DNA of 64,000 bases. Source: Abiotrophia defectiva ATCC 49176. GTDB lineage: Bacteria > Bacillota > Bacilli > Lactobacillales > Aerococcaceae. The notes below the pieces were generated by a model, which saw nothing but the letters and a program-made list of their open reading frames with translations, searched no databases and was not told the DNA's origin. Every line of letters starts with the position of its first letter. Position 1 is the first letter of the stretch. The stretch is taken from positions 1,305,501-1,369,500 of the forward strand of contig NZ_CP146287.1 in the NCBI RefSeq assembly GCF_037041345.1. Reading direction: 5' to 3'. The translations under genes were made by a program, and so were the position numbers. Below are positions 45,891 to 56,824 of this stretch, piece after piece.

Positions 45891-46739
45891 TCATTTCACT
45901 TCGAAAAGTTCACGGTAGACCTGTTCACTGCCAAACTGGCGAGGCTCCACTCCTATCAGAGTCAATCCCACTCGTTCCAAATCACCTAAAGCTTGGCTCA
46001 GTTGAGAGGCAGATACAAGAAAGCTATGATCCGATAAGCGGCGAATCCAATCATCGGCTAACTTTTCTTGAACAGTTACCACATAGTCACTCGTTTCACT
46101 TTGGGCCAAAGTGCGTTCAATAATTTTGCCTTCTTTGACGAATAGAATTCGGCGAGTCATTCGGTCGATTTCGTCAAGATTATGCGAAGAAATCAATACC
46201 GTCATCCCCTCTTCGCGATTAAGTTGCATCACTAACTCACGAATCCGAATCAGGCTAGTAGGATCTAAACCATTGTAAGGTTCATCCAGAAAGAGTACTT
46301 GTGGCCGGTGGAGAATAGCACAGGCAAAGAGCAAATGTTGCTTCATTCCCAAGGAATAGGTCCCTACTGCTTGATCTAGATACCCTATCATTCCTACACG
46401 CTCGGCCGTTTCAATAATGCTCTCTTTGGAGAGTCCCTGGGCTAAGGCTATATACTGAAGGTGGTCGTAACCCGTTAGTTGTGGATAGAGAACACTATTA
46501 TCTTGCATGAACCCAATCTTACGATAAAGAGCTTTACCTGCTGGCATGTAAAGCCCAGCTACCTTTACTTGTCCCTCCGAATATGGCAATAAGCCCGTTA
46601 AGGCTGACAGCAAGGTCGTTTTACCTGCACCATTAGGTCCTACTAAGCCTACTACCTCCCCGGCCTTAATCTGAAAATTTAGCTGCTTCAAAATCGCTTT
46701 ACTGCCGTAGGAAACACTAAGATTTTTTACTTCAATCAT
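45891..46739 (-). CDS. ABC transporter ATP-binding protein
   Basis: The 282-residue ATPase subunit drives the membrane partner encoded just upstream. It has Walker A GPNGAGKTT, the signature region as YSLGMKQHLLFAC (the CcmA/NatA-like exporter subclass shows this variant), Walker B VLFLDEPYNGLDP and switch-His ISSHNLDE. A C-terminal extension of about 70 residues follows. It overlaps the permease gene by 4 bases. The substrate is unknown; export is more likely than import because no binding protein is present. Confidence 0.9.
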   Translation of the reverse strand: MIEVKNLSVSYGSKAILKQLNFQIKAGEVVGLVGPNGAGKTTLLSALTGLLPYSEGQVKVAGLYMPAGKALYRKIGFMQDNSVLYPQLTGYDHLQYIALAQGLSKESIIETAERVGMIGYLDQAVGTYSLGMKQHLLFACAILHRPQVLFLDEPYNGLDPTSLIRIRELVMQLNREEGMTVLISSHNLDEIDRMTRRILFVKEGKIIERTLAQSETSDYVVTVQEKLADDWIRRLSDHSFLVSASQLSQALGDLERVGLTLIGVEPRQFGSEQVYRELFEVK

Positions 46740-49165
46740 ACTTGGTCACGTCCTTTCAGAGTAGAATGCAAGCATATATTCAAAAACAAGCCTGCAAGAC
46801 CACAGACTACTAGGCCAGTCCAATGAGTCAAAAGACCTTGACCTAAAGAAACAGAGAGGCGTCCGTCCAATACCGGGGCTAAATCCAAGTAACGGAAGGG
46901 ACTCATAGCCTGTGCCAGACTCGGCAATAAGAGAGTTGCCCCATAACCAATACCTAAGATTCCAGCGACTAAACTAATATAGATTGCAGTCGACTTAACC
47001 CATCTAGCAACAAAATGGCAAAGGCTATTAATAAAGTAAGTAACAGCAACAAACAGTGATAAAGCCTCTAGATAGTAATACCAGCTAGGCATTATCTCAA
47101 AAAATTGATGAGTACTTGGCACACGAAAGCGCTGACCAATCAAACCACCCCACTGTTGGCCATCTACTAAATATCTGACCTGAGGTAGCTGAATATGGCC
47201 TAAACCTGCTATTAAACTACCAGTCAAGGCAAGTAAGATAACTGACCCTAGCATTAGTAGAAACAGCTGTTGAAGGCTTAAGCGTCGACGCAATTTAAGG
47301 AGATGCTTCCTTGCTAGAGGCAAGGTTGCCTGGAATCGCCAGCGTCCGGTTTCTTTATCTAGCACAGTAGGCGCTACTAGGAAGATTACTAAAATAACCC
47401 AGAGTCCTAAATATAGACGATCTTCAAATAAGTTACCGACTATTCCTAGTGCAGTATAAGATTTCATAGGCTTGCTGACACGCGCTAGATAGGTTTCAAA
47501 GACCGCAATATCAATCGAAAGTGGTGGCTGGTCCTCACCACTTCTTGGTGATTGCTCATAATTTGGAATATAGAGCGTCCAATATGGACCACCAGGTAGC
47601 TGAAAATCAATCCCATAATTTCGTTTCCACTCGGCTAACTGATAATTGATGTATGCATTCGGCATAAAAATCCAGTCACGGATCGGCAATAAAGTTCTAT
47701 CACCTTTGCCTTGTAGGAAGTCAACATCCTCTTTCAGTTCATCGTACTCCATTTCCGTGGCTAACTTGGTTTTCCCTTGTTTAAGTTCCTCAACAAGAGC
47801 TTCTTGGCGTTGAAAACTTGCTAGCGCTGCCTGATAGAGTTCTTCCGTTGGATAGGCCTGACGATAATCACTCAGATTAATCTTAAGAAACTCAGATTTT
47901 TGCGCAATGTTAGCTGCTTGTAATTGATGGTACTGAATCCCCTGTGAAACACCATAATAGAGGAAAAAGGCCAAGATGCACAAGCAAATTTGCCACCAAA
48001 GGTGACCTCGTAATAGCTTTAGCCATTCAAAACTTGTTTGGAAACGGCTAGAAGATAAGTCGTAACGGCGACGCGCTCGACCACGTTTAAGTACTACATA
48101 GGATAGGGTTACTATCACCCGCCAGACACCAAGTAAGAGACCGAAAAGAATTACCACTGTATAGAAAAATTCTAGGCTTGACTGGTGTAAAACAAAACCA
48201 TTAATATCCCAGTAGCTAAAAATAGAATAAAAAGGATAGAAGTCAAAGAGGCGACTAAACTCAGCTAATAAAGTAACCGATACACCTAGACCTAGCCAAA
48301 CTAATAAAAGCTCTTGTACCCATCGATTAATAAGTAGCAAAATAAGCCAGAAAAGAATTACCAGCCCTAACCAGAATAGATAGAGAGCCAAGATTCCCTG
48401 CCACAGGGGCCAACCAGGTGCCATAGGATAATGAAGTAAAGCCGTAAGGGGAAGTTGGTCAAAAAGAACATGATAGATAGCCCACCCAACTGCAATCGAC
48501 AAACCATAGCCTAGTCCCAGGCACAAGAATACACCTAAGCGTCGGCTTAGCAAGCGACTATAAGGTATAGGTAAAGTTTTGAGAAAAGCCTGCTGATTAG
48601 CGAAGAAATCTCTTAGAAGTGGTAATCCTACTAAATATGAGAACAGCAAAAGTAGTGGAATTCCCAATAAATAAGGAGAGAGTTGTGTCATTAGATAGCT
48701 GGATTCTCGCGTTGTCTTAACATCCAAGCGACCTATTTGGTAATTGACTTGCCATTCGATAACAGGTAATTCTGCTTCTATCTGTTGACGCGAGATACTC
48801 AATAACTCCTTACCCTGATTATTGAGAGCTAATAGGGTTCTCCATATAGAGAGCTTGTCCTGGTTCACTCGATCCCATTCTTCATAATAGGCCGCCACAC
48901 TGTAATCAAAACGTGTCTTTTCTGCTTCCTTCAAGCTAACTAAAAGTGGATTTTCCTCTGATACCCCCTGCCTTTGCATGTTGGAGATGGACCAGTTCAA
49001 ATCTGAAGCCAAACGATTGGCCTGTTGACGCTCTTGATGTCTTAGGTCATGACTAACCTGTCCACGATATAGTCCTAGCCCTAGCATGGTCACAAGTGGC
49101 AAGATTAAGAGTAAGTAGACAAAGCGGTGATTCTTTATAAAGTGCCTAAGCTCTAGTTTGAACAT
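46736..49165 (-). CDS. ABC-2-type permease made of two fused homologous halves
   Basis: An 809-residue membrane protein with two similar halves, about 1-365 and 376-809. Each half has an opening membrane helix, a large external domain rich in charged residues (about 35-155 and 405-570), then a block of five or so membrane helices. Matching segments are LKTLPIPYSRLLSRRL at 195-210 and the QATLPLARKHLLKLRRRL region at 612-629. The two halves would form the whole transmembrane part with two copies of the ATPase. A strong promoter and GAGGAGG precede it. Substrate unknown. Confidence 0.82.
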   Translation of the reverse strand: MFKLELRHFIKNHRFVYLLLILPLVTMLGLGLYRGQVSHDLRHQERQQANRLASDLNWSISNMQRQGVSEENPLLVSLKEAEKTRFDYSVAAYYEEWDRVNQDKLSIWRTLLALNNQGKELLSISRQQIEAELPVIEWQVNYQIGRLDVKTTRESSYLMTQLSPYLLGIPLLLLFSYLVGLPLLRDFFANQQAFLKTLPIPYSRLLSRRLGVFLCLGLGYGLSIAVGWAIYHVLFDQLPLTALLHYPMAPGWPLWQGILALYLFWLGLVILFWLILLLINRWVQELLLVWLGLGVSVTLLAEFSRLFDFYPFYSIFSYWDINGFVLHQSSLEFFYTVVILFGLLLGVWRVIVTLSYVVLKRGRARRRYDLSSSRFQTSFEWLKLLRGHLWWQICLCILAFFLYYGVSQGIQYHQLQAANIAQKSEFLKINLSDYRQAYPTEELYQAALASFQRQEALVEELKQGKTKLATEMEYDELKEDVDFLQGKGDRTLLPIRDWIFMPNAYINYQLAEWKRNYGIDFQLPGGPYWTLYIPNYEQSPRSGEDQPPLSIDIAVFETYLARVSKPMKSYTALGIVGNLFEDRLYLGLWVILVIFLVAPTVLDKETGRWRFQATLPLARKHLLKLRRRLSLQQLFLLMLGSVILLALTGSLIAGLGHIQLPQVRYLVDGQQWGGLIGQRFRVPSTHQFFEIMPSWYYYLEALSLFVAVTYFINSLCHFVARWVKSTAIYISLVAGILGIGYGATLLLPSLAQAMSPFRYLDLAPVLDGRLSVSLGQGLLTHWTGLVVCGLAGLFLNICLHSTLKGRDQV

Positions 49166-49225
49166 TTTGCGACCTCCTCAAGGCTAGAATAGGTATAGAT
49201 TAAAAAAACATTAAATATTAGTTAG

Positions 49226-49254
49226 ATTGTATCCGATTTCCCGCTTGCTTTCAA
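49226..49254 (-). promoter_or_regulatory. ABC transporter promoter
   Basis: On the minus strand, -35 TTGAAA (49249-49254) and -10 TACAAT (49226-49231) are 17 bp apart. Confidence 0.75.
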
Positions 49255-49307
49255 GATAATTTTATCCCACTTGAATAAAATCTAATGTCCGTTTAGCCAA
49301 TGTTCGT

Positions 49308-49352
49308 AAAAGAGCACGCACCAGACATCCATGAAATGTCTGGTACGTGCTC
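49308..49352 (-). terminator. Terminator of the lac operon
   Basis: A long hairpin with arms of about 17 bp pairs near GAGCACG...CGTGCTC (49312-49328 with 49336-49352, one wobble). It is followed on the minus strand by TTTTACG. Confidence 0.85.
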
Positions 49353-49373
49353 AACAAGAATTACTTCAATTCT

Positions 49374-50792
<1,419 letters not shown>

Positions 50793-52493
50793 CTAGGATT
50801 CAAACTGTTGTTTTACGAAATCTAGAGCTCCTTGCCCATCACGCGTTAATTTAATATATTGTGCCCCTTCCGTCTTAGCTAACTTAATGCCAAGACGATC
50901 TGTTTCGGCTTTCATGTCTTCATAGTTAGAAGCTACTTGAGGTGCTAAGATAACTAATTGGTACTCAGGTAAGATCTCACGGTGAGCGCCATAGCTACCA
51001 GCAGCCGCCGTTACAGGTACACCATATTCTTTGGCTGCCTTGGTCAAAGCATTGGCTAGAAGACCACTTGTCCCACCGCCGGCACAGAGAACCAAGACAT
51101 TGGTTTGTTCCGTAATAGTTGCTTCAGACTTAGCATCAACGCCAGCTTTTTCAAGAATAGCATCTGCCTTCGCTGTATTAAAGTTAGCAGCTACTTTGCT
51201 CTTGAGATCGTCATTAGCAGATTGACCGGATGCTTCTTCGGCCAGAATCTGCTCATCATAGACCTTGAGGAATGGGTAGTAGATAAGGCCGTCCACCACA
51301 ATCAAGACAAAGGCTAAGACGAAGGCTAAGACTTGTAGGTTGGTACCAAGCACAATACCTAGAGGCCCTGGCGTAGTCCATGGCAAGGTAGCAGAGAAAC
51401 TGTTCATGCCTAAAGTATCCACGAAGAATTTGAAGAGCCATACGTTGACGATTGGAGCTAAGATAAATGGAACAAAGAAGACAGGGTTCAAGACCAATGG
51501 AGCACCAAATAAGATTGGTTCATTAACCCCAAAGAAGGTTGGCACCACAGAAGCGCGTCCAATAGCACGGTTGCGTTTAGACTTACAGAGCCACATGAAC
51601 ATAAATGGCACGATGAAAGTTGCCCCGGTTCCCCCGAAGGTCACGATGAACATCTGTGTCCCAGAAGTCAAGATTTTATCGGCATGCTGCCCTGCTTGCA
51701 TCAACTGTAGGTTAGTATCGATATTAGCGTAGAGAATGGCAGCAATAGCAGGTTCAACGATAGATGGGCCGTGAATCCCAACAAACCAGAAGAAGGCGTA
51801 GGCACCAAAGATGATGGTAATCCCAACATAACCCTCTGCTGCTGAAAATAGTGGAGCGAATAAAGCACCAATTGACTCAGCAACGTTCATTCCAGTAAAA
51901 TGGCGCACTACAATATCTAATGCATAGAGGGTAACCACAGATAAGGTAAATGGAATCACGTCTTTGAAGACTTGAGAAATGTTAGGTGGCACCTCTTCAG
52001 GCATTCGAATGGTAACATTGTTTTTCACACAGACCTTATAGATGGCTACTGTTACAAAGGCAGCAAGGAAAGCCGCTAGCAAACCCTTCGTTCCTAAAAA
52101 GCCGGTCCTAAACCCTTTTTCGATCGGGTCAGCTGCTAACATGAGTAAACCAACAATCGATGCTAATAGGGTCGACATATAGTTAATTTGGTTGGTTCGT
52201 TCCATGTCACGGTTGACGGAATCCGTTAATGATTTGGCAGTCGTTCCGGCTACTAGCATCGCCAAAATCCCCATGGAGAAGTTATAAGGCTTCATTAAGA
52301 AATCTTCAATCTCTTTTGGCCAAAAGAAACCAAAAGCATTCGGTACATAGGCAATTAAGATAAAAATACTGGAGAACAAGATAACTGGCATCCCAGCTAT
52401 GAAACCATCACGGATGGCGCGGAGATAAATGTTGCGTGATAACTTAGTAAAAAAGGGTTTACATTTTTCTATTTGGTTAATAATCGCATTCAT
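50793..52493 (-). CDS. lacE: Lactose-specific PTS EIICB component
   Basis: The membrane permease and second phosphocarrier for lactose uptake. The 566-residue protein has an EIIC domain of about eight to ten membrane helices (1-430, including [17 protein letters not shown] and [11 protein letters not shown]). A linker follows (about 430-465), then an EIIB domain with the phosphorylated Cys in [15 protein letters not shown]. It lies 4 bases after lacF and 12 bases before lacG. Confidence 0.96.
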   Translation of the reverse strand: MNAIINQIEKCKPFFTKLSRNIYLRAIRDGFIAGMPVILFSSIFILIAYVPNAFGFFWPKEIEDFLMKPYNFSMGILAMLVAGTTAKSLTDSVNRDMERTNQINYMSTLLASIVGLLMLAADPIEKGFRTGFLGTKGLLAAFLAAFVTVAIYKVCVKNNVTIRMPEEVPPNISQVFKDVIPFTLSVVTLYALDIVVRHFTGMNVAESIGALFAPLFSAAEGYVGITIIFGAYAFFWFVGIHGPSIVEPAIAAILYANIDTNLQLMQAGQHADKILTSGTQMFIVTFGGTGATFIVPFMFMWLCKSKRNRAIGRASVVPTFFGVNEPILFGAPLVLNPVFFVPFILAPIVNVWLFKFFVDTLGMNSFSATLPWTTPGPLGIVLGTNLQVLAFVLAFVLIVVDGLIYYPFLKVYDEQILAEEASGQSANDDLKSKVAANFNTAKADAILEKAGVDAKSEATITEQTNVLVLCAGGGTSGLLANALTKAAKEYGVPVTAAAGSYGAHREILPEYQLVILAPQVASNYEDMKAETDRLGIKLAKTEGAQYIKLTRDGQGALDFVKQQFES

Positions 52494-52497
52494 TCGA

Positions 52498-52812
52498 TTA
52501 TACTCCTCTCTTATAGAGCTCTAGCATATGTTGCATCATATCCTTCAACAACAGAGTTGTCATGAGGTGGTCTTGACCATGCATGAGGGTAACACTAAAG
52601 GCCAGATCTTCACCAGCAGCTTCCTTGGCCAGTAGGCTAGTCTGGGCATGGTGGGCCTCAACAATACACTCATTGGCTTCTTCAATAAGGCTTTCAGCAC
52701 GGGCAAAATCTCCACTCCGTGCAGCATTTAGGGACTCTAGCAATTTCGAACGTGCATCGCCAGCGTATGCGACAATTTCGAAACCCAACATGGTAATTTC
52801 TTCTCTGTTCAT
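52498..52812 (-). CDS. lacF: Lactose-specific PTS EIIA component
   Basis: Carries phosphate from HPr to LacE. The 104-residue helical protein has the active His78 in [10 protein letters not shown], the same residue number as in known LacF proteins, plus [10 protein letters not shown]. The ATG at 52812 sits 7 bases after AGGAGG; a longer in-frame start would include the ribosome site. It lies between lacD (136 bases upstream) and lacE. Confidence 0.95.
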   Translation of the reverse strand: MNREEITMLGFEIVAYAGDARSKLLESLNAARSGDFARAESLIEEANECIVEAHHAQTSLLAKEAAGEDLAFSVTLMHGQDHLMTTLLLKDMMQHMLELYKRGV

Positions 52813-52948
52813 TATAATACCTCCTAAAGACATCCTATATTTTCTTTAATGGTAACACTAATTGTAAGGGTTTGCAATAAACGGACAAATTATGTTTATC
52901 TTTGTTCACTTGCCCCAATAGTTTGAGGCAAGCAAACTTTAGATATAT

Positions 52949-53926
52949 TTAGCGATTTTTCCAAGAGGTGGCTGTCTCTTTAAGCACCTCATTAAGCTCA
53001 ACAATATTACGATGACCCTCTTTTCTTAGCCACTCACGAGCCGCTTCAGGTCCATTTTCAATATAAGGTTGAACACTGCCTGCCCAAGTAGCTCGGCCAC
53101 AGAGAACACCGTTAAACCGAGAACCTGAAGCTTTAGCAAAACGTAAAGTTTCGACAAAGAGTTGCGCTGAGACACCGGCACTGAGGAAGATATAAGGTAA
53201 GTTGGTTGCTTGATCTTGTTCCAAGAAATAACCTGCTGCTTCTTCTTTGGAATATAGCACTGGACCGTCACCAAATCCTTCAACATAAGCCATGTTGACT
53301 GGCACTTCAACCTTTAAAACATCAATGGCGAAGCGTTCATCAGAAAATACCTTCATTGCTTCAATGACCTTGCGAGGTTTCACTTTAGCGTATTCAGGGC
53401 TTTGAGCATCTGTGATTTTTTCATCATAGGCAAGAATTTCTAAGAAGAAAGGAATATCTTCACCTAGACACTCGGAGCCAATACGTTCGATATAAGCTTG
53501 CTTTTGGCGATTAACTTCAGGGTCCCCATCCACATCGTAGTAGAGTAAGAATTTGACTGCATCTGCTCCCTCTTCCTTGAGTCGCTTAGCTGACCAGTCA
53601 ACTAGGCAATCAGGGAGGCGTTTGGTTGAGGTTGTATCATAGCCTGTCTTCTCATAAGCTAATAATAAGCCTGTGCCACTAGCCAAGAATGGAATAGCCT
53701 TTAGCCCATACTCAGGATCTAAGAGCATAGAAGAAGCATAAGGTGTTAGCTCTTGGGCAACTAGGACTTTTAATTCTTCTAGCTGCTCAACACTAGGCTC
53801 AGCTTCCTGATATTTGGCCATAAGGCGTTTTAAAGCCCCACGTTGGTCAAAAGCTAAGGCTGAAATAATGCCTTCTTGGTCACTTAACTTCTCCATAAAA
53901 GCTTGTTTATTTGCAGATAATACCAT
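52949..53926 (-). CDS. lacD: Tagatose-1,6-diphosphate aldolase
   Basis: Splits tagatose-1,6-bisphosphate to dihydroxyacetone phosphate and glyceraldehyde-3-phosphate. The 325-residue protein is full length for class I LacD enzymes. It has the segments [33 protein letters not shown] and [19 protein letters not shown], including the expected Schiff-base lysine region (DVLKVE). It directly follows lacB by 41 bases; in most lac operons lacC stands between them. Confidence 0.95.
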   Translation of the reverse strand: MVLSANKQAFMEKLSDQEGIISALAFDQRGALKRLMAKYQEAEPSVEQLEELKVLVAQELTPYASSMLLDPEYGLKAIPFLASGTGLLLAYEKTGYDTTSTKRLPDCLVDWSAKRLKEEGADAVKFLLYYDVDGDPEVNRQKQAYIERIGSECLGEDIPFFLEILAYDEKITDAQSPEYAKVKPRKVIEAMKVFSDERFAIDVLKVEVPVNMAYVEGFGDGPVLYSKEEAAGYFLEQDQATNLPYIFLSAGVSAQLFVETLRFAKASGSRFNGVLCGRATWAGSVQPYIENGPEAAREWLRKEGHRNIVELNEVLKETATSWKNR

Positions 53927-53967
53927 TGAAATCCACCTTTCTTTATGTCTGTTTTACTTAACTAAGA

Positions 53968-54483
53968 TTAATCGTGGTATTCGCCGCGATCCCATTTTTC
54001 TAAGAATTCCTTGAAGAAATCAGGGTCAGCATAATCTTTATTGGCTGACTCAACTGCTGCTATCTTGGCGATGAGTTTCTTATTTTCTGGTGTTTCATGA
54101 TACTCTGCCGCGATAAAGGCATCAATGATGTCACACATCAATAACTCACCAATAATCTTGCCCCCAAAACCAATGACATTTGCATTGAGTTCTTCCTTGG
54201 CATATAAGGCTGTTGTCATGTCCCGCACCAAAGCACTCCGTACACCCGGAACTTTATTAACAGCGTTATTAATCCCCACACCTGTCCCGCAAATGCAGAC
54301 GCCTAAATCTGCTTGACCACTGACTACTGCCTCACCTACCCGTTTTCCGTAGATAGGGTAGTGTGTCCGAGTGAAGTCGTAAGTCCCAAAGTCTAAAACC
54401 TCATGACCCTTAGACTTAAGATAGTCTGAGACAGCTATCTTAATATCAGTGACGATGTGATCGCAACCAATCGCAATTTTCAT
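53968..54483 (-). CDS. lacB: Galactose-6-phosphate isomerase subunit LacB
   Basis: With LacA, converts galactose-6-phosphate to tagatose-6-phosphate. The 171-residue RpiB-like protein has the N-terminal [13 protein letters not shown], the Cys-containing [15 protein letters not shown] active-site loop and [22 protein letters not shown]. It lies 15 bases after lacA and 41 bases before lacD. Confidence 0.95.
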   Translation of the reverse strand: MKIAIGCDHIVTDIKIAVSDYLKSKGHEVLDFGTYDFTRTHYPIYGKRVGEAVVSGQADLGVCICGTGVGINNAVNKVPGVRSALVRDMTTALYAKEELNANVIGFGGKIIGELLMCDIIDAFIAAEYHETPENKKLIAKIAAVESANKDYADPDFFKEFLEKWDRGEYHD

Positions 54484-54498
54484 GTTCCATACTCCTCT

Positions 54499-54924
54499 CT
54501 AGCACATCTTATTAAGCATGTCTACGCGAATCTGATGACGACCACCATCATAATGACCGTTAACAAATCCCTTTGCAATGTTCTTAGCCACTTCAGGCCC
54601 TACAATTTCTGCACCCATCGTGATAATCCGTGAATTATTATGACCACGTGTCATGTAGGCTGATCGTTCATCCGATACTTGGGCGGCAATCATTCCCTTG
54701 ACCTTAGTGGCAACCATGAATGGACCTGCGCCGTAAGCATCTATCACAATACCTAAGTTATCCTCTGCTTTGTTGACCTCTGCAACCACTGCTAAAGTCA
54801 CATCAACGAAGTCTTGTCCTTCTTGACTAACATCGATTACCTCAAATGATTGAGCGACTAGATAGTCTTTTACCACATCTTTTAACTCAGTGCCAGCTAA
54901 GTCAGCACCTAGTACAACTGCCAT
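54499..54924 (-). CDS. lacA: Galactose-6-phosphate isomerase subunit LacA
   Basis: Partner of LacB in the isomerase. The 141-residue protein has the RpiB-like fold ([40 protein letters not shown]). It lacks the catalytic Cys loop found in LacB (here IDAYGAGPF), as normal for LacA. It is the first gene of the lac operon, behind a consensus promoter flanked by two LacR-like operators. GGAG lies before the ATG. Confidence 0.94.
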   Translation of the reverse strand: MAVVLGADLAGTELKDVVKDYLVAQSFEVIDVSQEGQDFVDVTLAVVAEVNKAEDNLGIVIDAYGAGPFMVATKVKGMIAAQVSDERSAYMTRGHNNSRIITMGAEIVGPEVAKNIAKGFVNGHYDGGRHQIRVDMLNKMC

Positions 54925-54987
54925 CTCTCATCTACTCCTTTACACTCTAGCGAATTCTTGTTTGCAAACCTTGTCGAGATCAGATAT

Positions 54988-55002
54988 TGTTCTCTACAAA
55001 CA
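54988..55002 (-). promoter_or_regulatory. LacR-like operator, downstream of the lacA -10
   Basis: The plus-strand sequence TGTTCTCTACAAACA has the form TGTTC-N4-CAAACA, shared with the site at 55042. It covers the likely transcription start. Confidence 0.6.
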
Positions 55003-55003
55003 T

Positions 55004-55032
55004 AATATACACCTGTTCGAGTTTGATGTCAA
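55004..55032 (-). promoter_or_regulatory. lac operon promoter
   Basis: On the minus strand, consensus -35 TTGACA (55027-55032) and -10 TATATT (55004-55009) are 17 bp apart. The leader before lacA is about 75 bases. Confidence 0.85.
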
Positions 55033-55041
55033 CACATATTT

Positions 55042-55056
55042 TGTTCGTTTCAAACA
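55042..55056 (-). promoter_or_regulatory. LacR-like operator, upstream of the lacA -35
   Basis: TGTTCGTTTCAAACA on the plus strand has the same TGTTC-N4-CAAACA form. It starts 54 bp from the downstream site, about five helical turns. Confidence 0.6.
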
Positions 55057-55064
55057 TTTTTATG

Positions 55065-55093
55065 CAAAAAAAGAGGTAGCCAGAGACTACCTA
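55065..55093 (-). terminator. Terminator after lacR
   Basis: GGTAG (55075-55079) pairs with CTACC (55087-55091), with flanking A-T pairs, and is followed on the minus strand by TCTTTTTTT. It isolates lacR from the lac promoter just downstream. Confidence 0.8.
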
Positions 55094-55102
55094 AAGATTT
55101 GA

Positions 55103-55858
55103 TCAAACAATAACGGATGTATAAGGTTTGATTTCTTGCTGAACCTTATCAGAATCCAAGTCCGTGATGACACTCGTTAAACTATTTAAATTACAGATAG
55201 AAGTAAAATCCTCCCTACCCAACTTGGAATCATCTATCAATAAATAAGTGGCATTAGAACGTCCAAGCGCTAAACGTTGTGTTTGTGCTTCATTGAAGTC
55301 CGAAGTCAGTACACGACCATTTTTTACACCATTGCCGCTGAAAAACATCTTATTAAAGTATATTTCTCCTAGCATATGATTGGTCATCTCACCAACAAAG
55401 GCCTGGGTTCGTTCACGCATCTCCCCGCCTAATAAAATCACTTTAAAGGTATCCGTCCGTTTTTTAAATAGCAGATGGAAGATAGGCAAACAATTGGTTA
55501 CTACTTGTAGGCGCCGACAGTGTATCTCCTCCGCTAAGACTTCAACAGAGGTCCCAGGGCCTAAGAAAATACTATCCCCTTCTTCAATAAGTTGCAGAGC
55601 TTTCTGAGCTACTAAGCGCTTGGCCTGCATATTTTGATGATGTTTCTCTTCATGAGACAGTTCATTAAAAGACAGTCGGCTATTACTTTTGGCGCCTCCA
55701 TGAATCCGAGTTAATTGACCTTCTTGCTCTAGACTAGCTAAGTCTCTACGAATTGTCATATCTGATACCTGTAAGATTTCAATCAAATCATTGACCATTA
55801 CTGTCCCAGATAGATTGACTAAACGAACAATTTCCAACATACGTTCTTGCTTATTCAT
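55103..55858 (-). CDS. lacR: DeoR-family lactose operon repressor
   Basis: LacR represses lac genes in the absence of tagatose-6-phosphate. The 251-residue protein has an N-terminal DeoR winged helix (RMLEIVRLVNLSGTVMVNDL, DMTIRRDLASLEQEGQLTRIHGG) and a C-terminal sugar-phosphate sensor domain (FLGPGTSVEVLAEEI, LGGEMRERTQAFVG). It precedes lacABDFEG in the same direction, as in staphylococcal and streptococcal operons, but is separated by a terminator. A perfect palindrome overlaps its own promoter. Confidence 0.94.
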   Translation of the reverse strand: MNKQERMLEIVRLVNLSGTVMVNDLIEILQVSDMTIRRDLASLEQEGQLTRIHGGAKSNSRLSFNELSHEEKHHQNMQAKRLVAQKALQLIEEGDSIFLGPGTSVEVLAEEIHCRRLQVVTNCLPIFHLLFKKRTDTFKVILLGGEMRERTQAFVGEMTNHMLGEIYFNKMFFSGNGVKNGRVLTSDFNEAQTQRLALGRSNATYLLIDDSKLGREDFTSICNLNSLTSVITDLDSDKVQQEIKPYTSVIV

Positions 55859-55885
55859 GGGGCACTCCTTTCTCCTTAGATGTTT

Positions 55886-55914
55886 ATTATAAACCTAAAA
55901 TGTTTGAAAAGCAA
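55886..55914 (-). promoter_or_regulatory. lacR promoter
   Basis: On the minus strand, -35 TTGCTT (55909-55914) and -10 TATAAT (55886-55891) are 17 bp apart. Confidence 0.75.
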
Positions 55915-55926
55915 ACATTTTAGGTT
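55892..55926 (-). promoter_or_regulatory. Palindromic operator over the lacR promoter
   Basis: Perfect 15 bp arms (55892-55906 and 55912-55926; half-site CAAACATTTTAGGTT) surround a 5-base centre. The core TGTTTG...CAAACA resembles the lac operators. It covers the -35 and spacer, so autorepression by LacR is likely. Confidence 0.7.
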
Positions 55927-56033
55927 GGAATGTGCTAAAGAGTTTGACTGACCTACAAATGTATCATATTAAAACTACCTTCAACTTGTTTGCTAGCTGC
56001 TTAGACATACTTTTCGCTACTTTCACTTTAAAC

Positions 56034-56064
56034 ACAAAAAAGCTGAGACCTAAGTCTCAGCTTG
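56034..56064 (-). terminator. Terminator after sodA
   Basis: A 10 bp perfect stem (56040-56049 with 56054-56063) is followed on the minus strand by TTTTTTG. Confidence 0.9.
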
Positions 56065-56083
56065 TCTATGCGCTAGTCGAATA

Positions 56084-56686
56084 TTAGCCCAAACGTGATG
56101 CTATCTTATCCCAGTTGACTACTGAGAAGAAGGCTTGGATATAGTCTGGACGACGGTTTTGATAGTGGAGGTAGTAAGCATGTTCCCATACATCTAAACC
56201 TAAGAGTGGCTTAAGCCCCAATTCTAATGGTGTGTCTTGGTTAGCGGTAGACAGGACTTCTAAGTGACCGTCACGGTCTACGAGCCAAGCCCAACCAGAA
56301 CCAAAGCGAGTCGCTGCTGCCTTAGCAAAGGCTTCTTTGAAGGCTTCAACAGAACCAAAGTCCGCTTCCAAGCGAGACTTGAGGCCAGCAGGAATAGCTG
56401 CTTCTGCACTTGGTGCTTGTAGGCTTTCCCAGAAGAAGCTATGGTTGAAGTGACCCCCACCATTGTTACGGACAGCTGTTTGAATGCTTTCAGGTAGGTC
56501 CTTAAGGTTAGCGACTAAGTCTTCGATAGACTTAGCTGCCAAGTCTGCGTGACCTTCTAAGGCTGCATTCAAGTTGTTAACATAGGTTTGGTGGTGCTTG
56601 GTGTGGTGAATTTCCATGGTGCGCGCGTCAAAAGCTGGTTCAAGCGCATCATAGGCGTATGGCAAGGCTGGTAATGTAAATGACAT
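56084..56686 (-). CDS. sodA: Superoxide dismutase, Mn type
   Basis: Converts superoxide to oxygen and peroxide. The 200-residue protein has the metal ligands in [20 protein letters not shown] and [16 protein letters not shown] Gly is present in [10 protein letters not shown] and a Gln in ANQDTPLE, the pattern of Mn rather than Fe enzymes. The ATG at 56686, 7 bases after GGAGG, is chosen over an ATG two codons upstream. It is monocistronic with its own promoter and terminator. Confidence 0.95.
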   Translation of the reverse strand: MSFTLPALPYAYDALEPAFDARTMEIHHTKHHQTYVNNLNAALEGHADLAAKSIEDLVANLKDLPESIQTAVRNNGGGHFNHSFFWESLQAPSAEAAIPAGLKSRLEADFGSVEAFKEAFAKAAATRFGSGWAWLVDRDGHLEVLSTANQDTPLELGLKPLLGLDVWEHAYYLHYQNRRPDYIQAFFSVVNWDKIASRLG

Positions 56687-56717
56687 GGTCATTCCTCCTC
56701 GGATATAGTATATCTAG

Positions 56718-56745
56718 ATTATATCATGCTCAGTAGAATAGACAA
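56718..56745 (-). promoter_or_regulatory. sodA promoter
   Basis: On the minus strand, -35 TTGTCT (56740-56745) and -10 TATAAT (56718-56723) are 16 bp apart. Confidence 0.65.
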
Positions 56746-56787
56746 TTATTTTGCACTTGGTAGCGTTTATTTCACAAACTCAAAGCA

Positions 56788-56824
56788 TGAAAAAAGCCCC
56801 TTATTCGCTAAGAATAAAGGACTT
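56788..56824 (-). terminator. Terminator overlapping the recD2 stop codon
   Basis: A 13-position stem (56794-56806 with 56812-56824, one mismatch) is followed on the minus strand by TTTTTTC. The stem begins within the recD2 stop codon. Confidence 0.8.

Noticed and set aside
53927-53967. A lacC remnant between lacB and lacD
   Set aside because: The 41 bases hold only the lacD ribosome site and no recognisable coding sequence.
54955-54970. cre site in the lacA leader (GTTTGCAAAC)
   Set aside because: It is symmetrical but has no central CG, so it does not fit the CcpA pattern.
56758-56771. cre site upstream of the sodA promoter
   Set aside because: AATAAACGCTACCA lacks the first two fixed bases (TG) of cre, and sodA has no clear link to CcpA.
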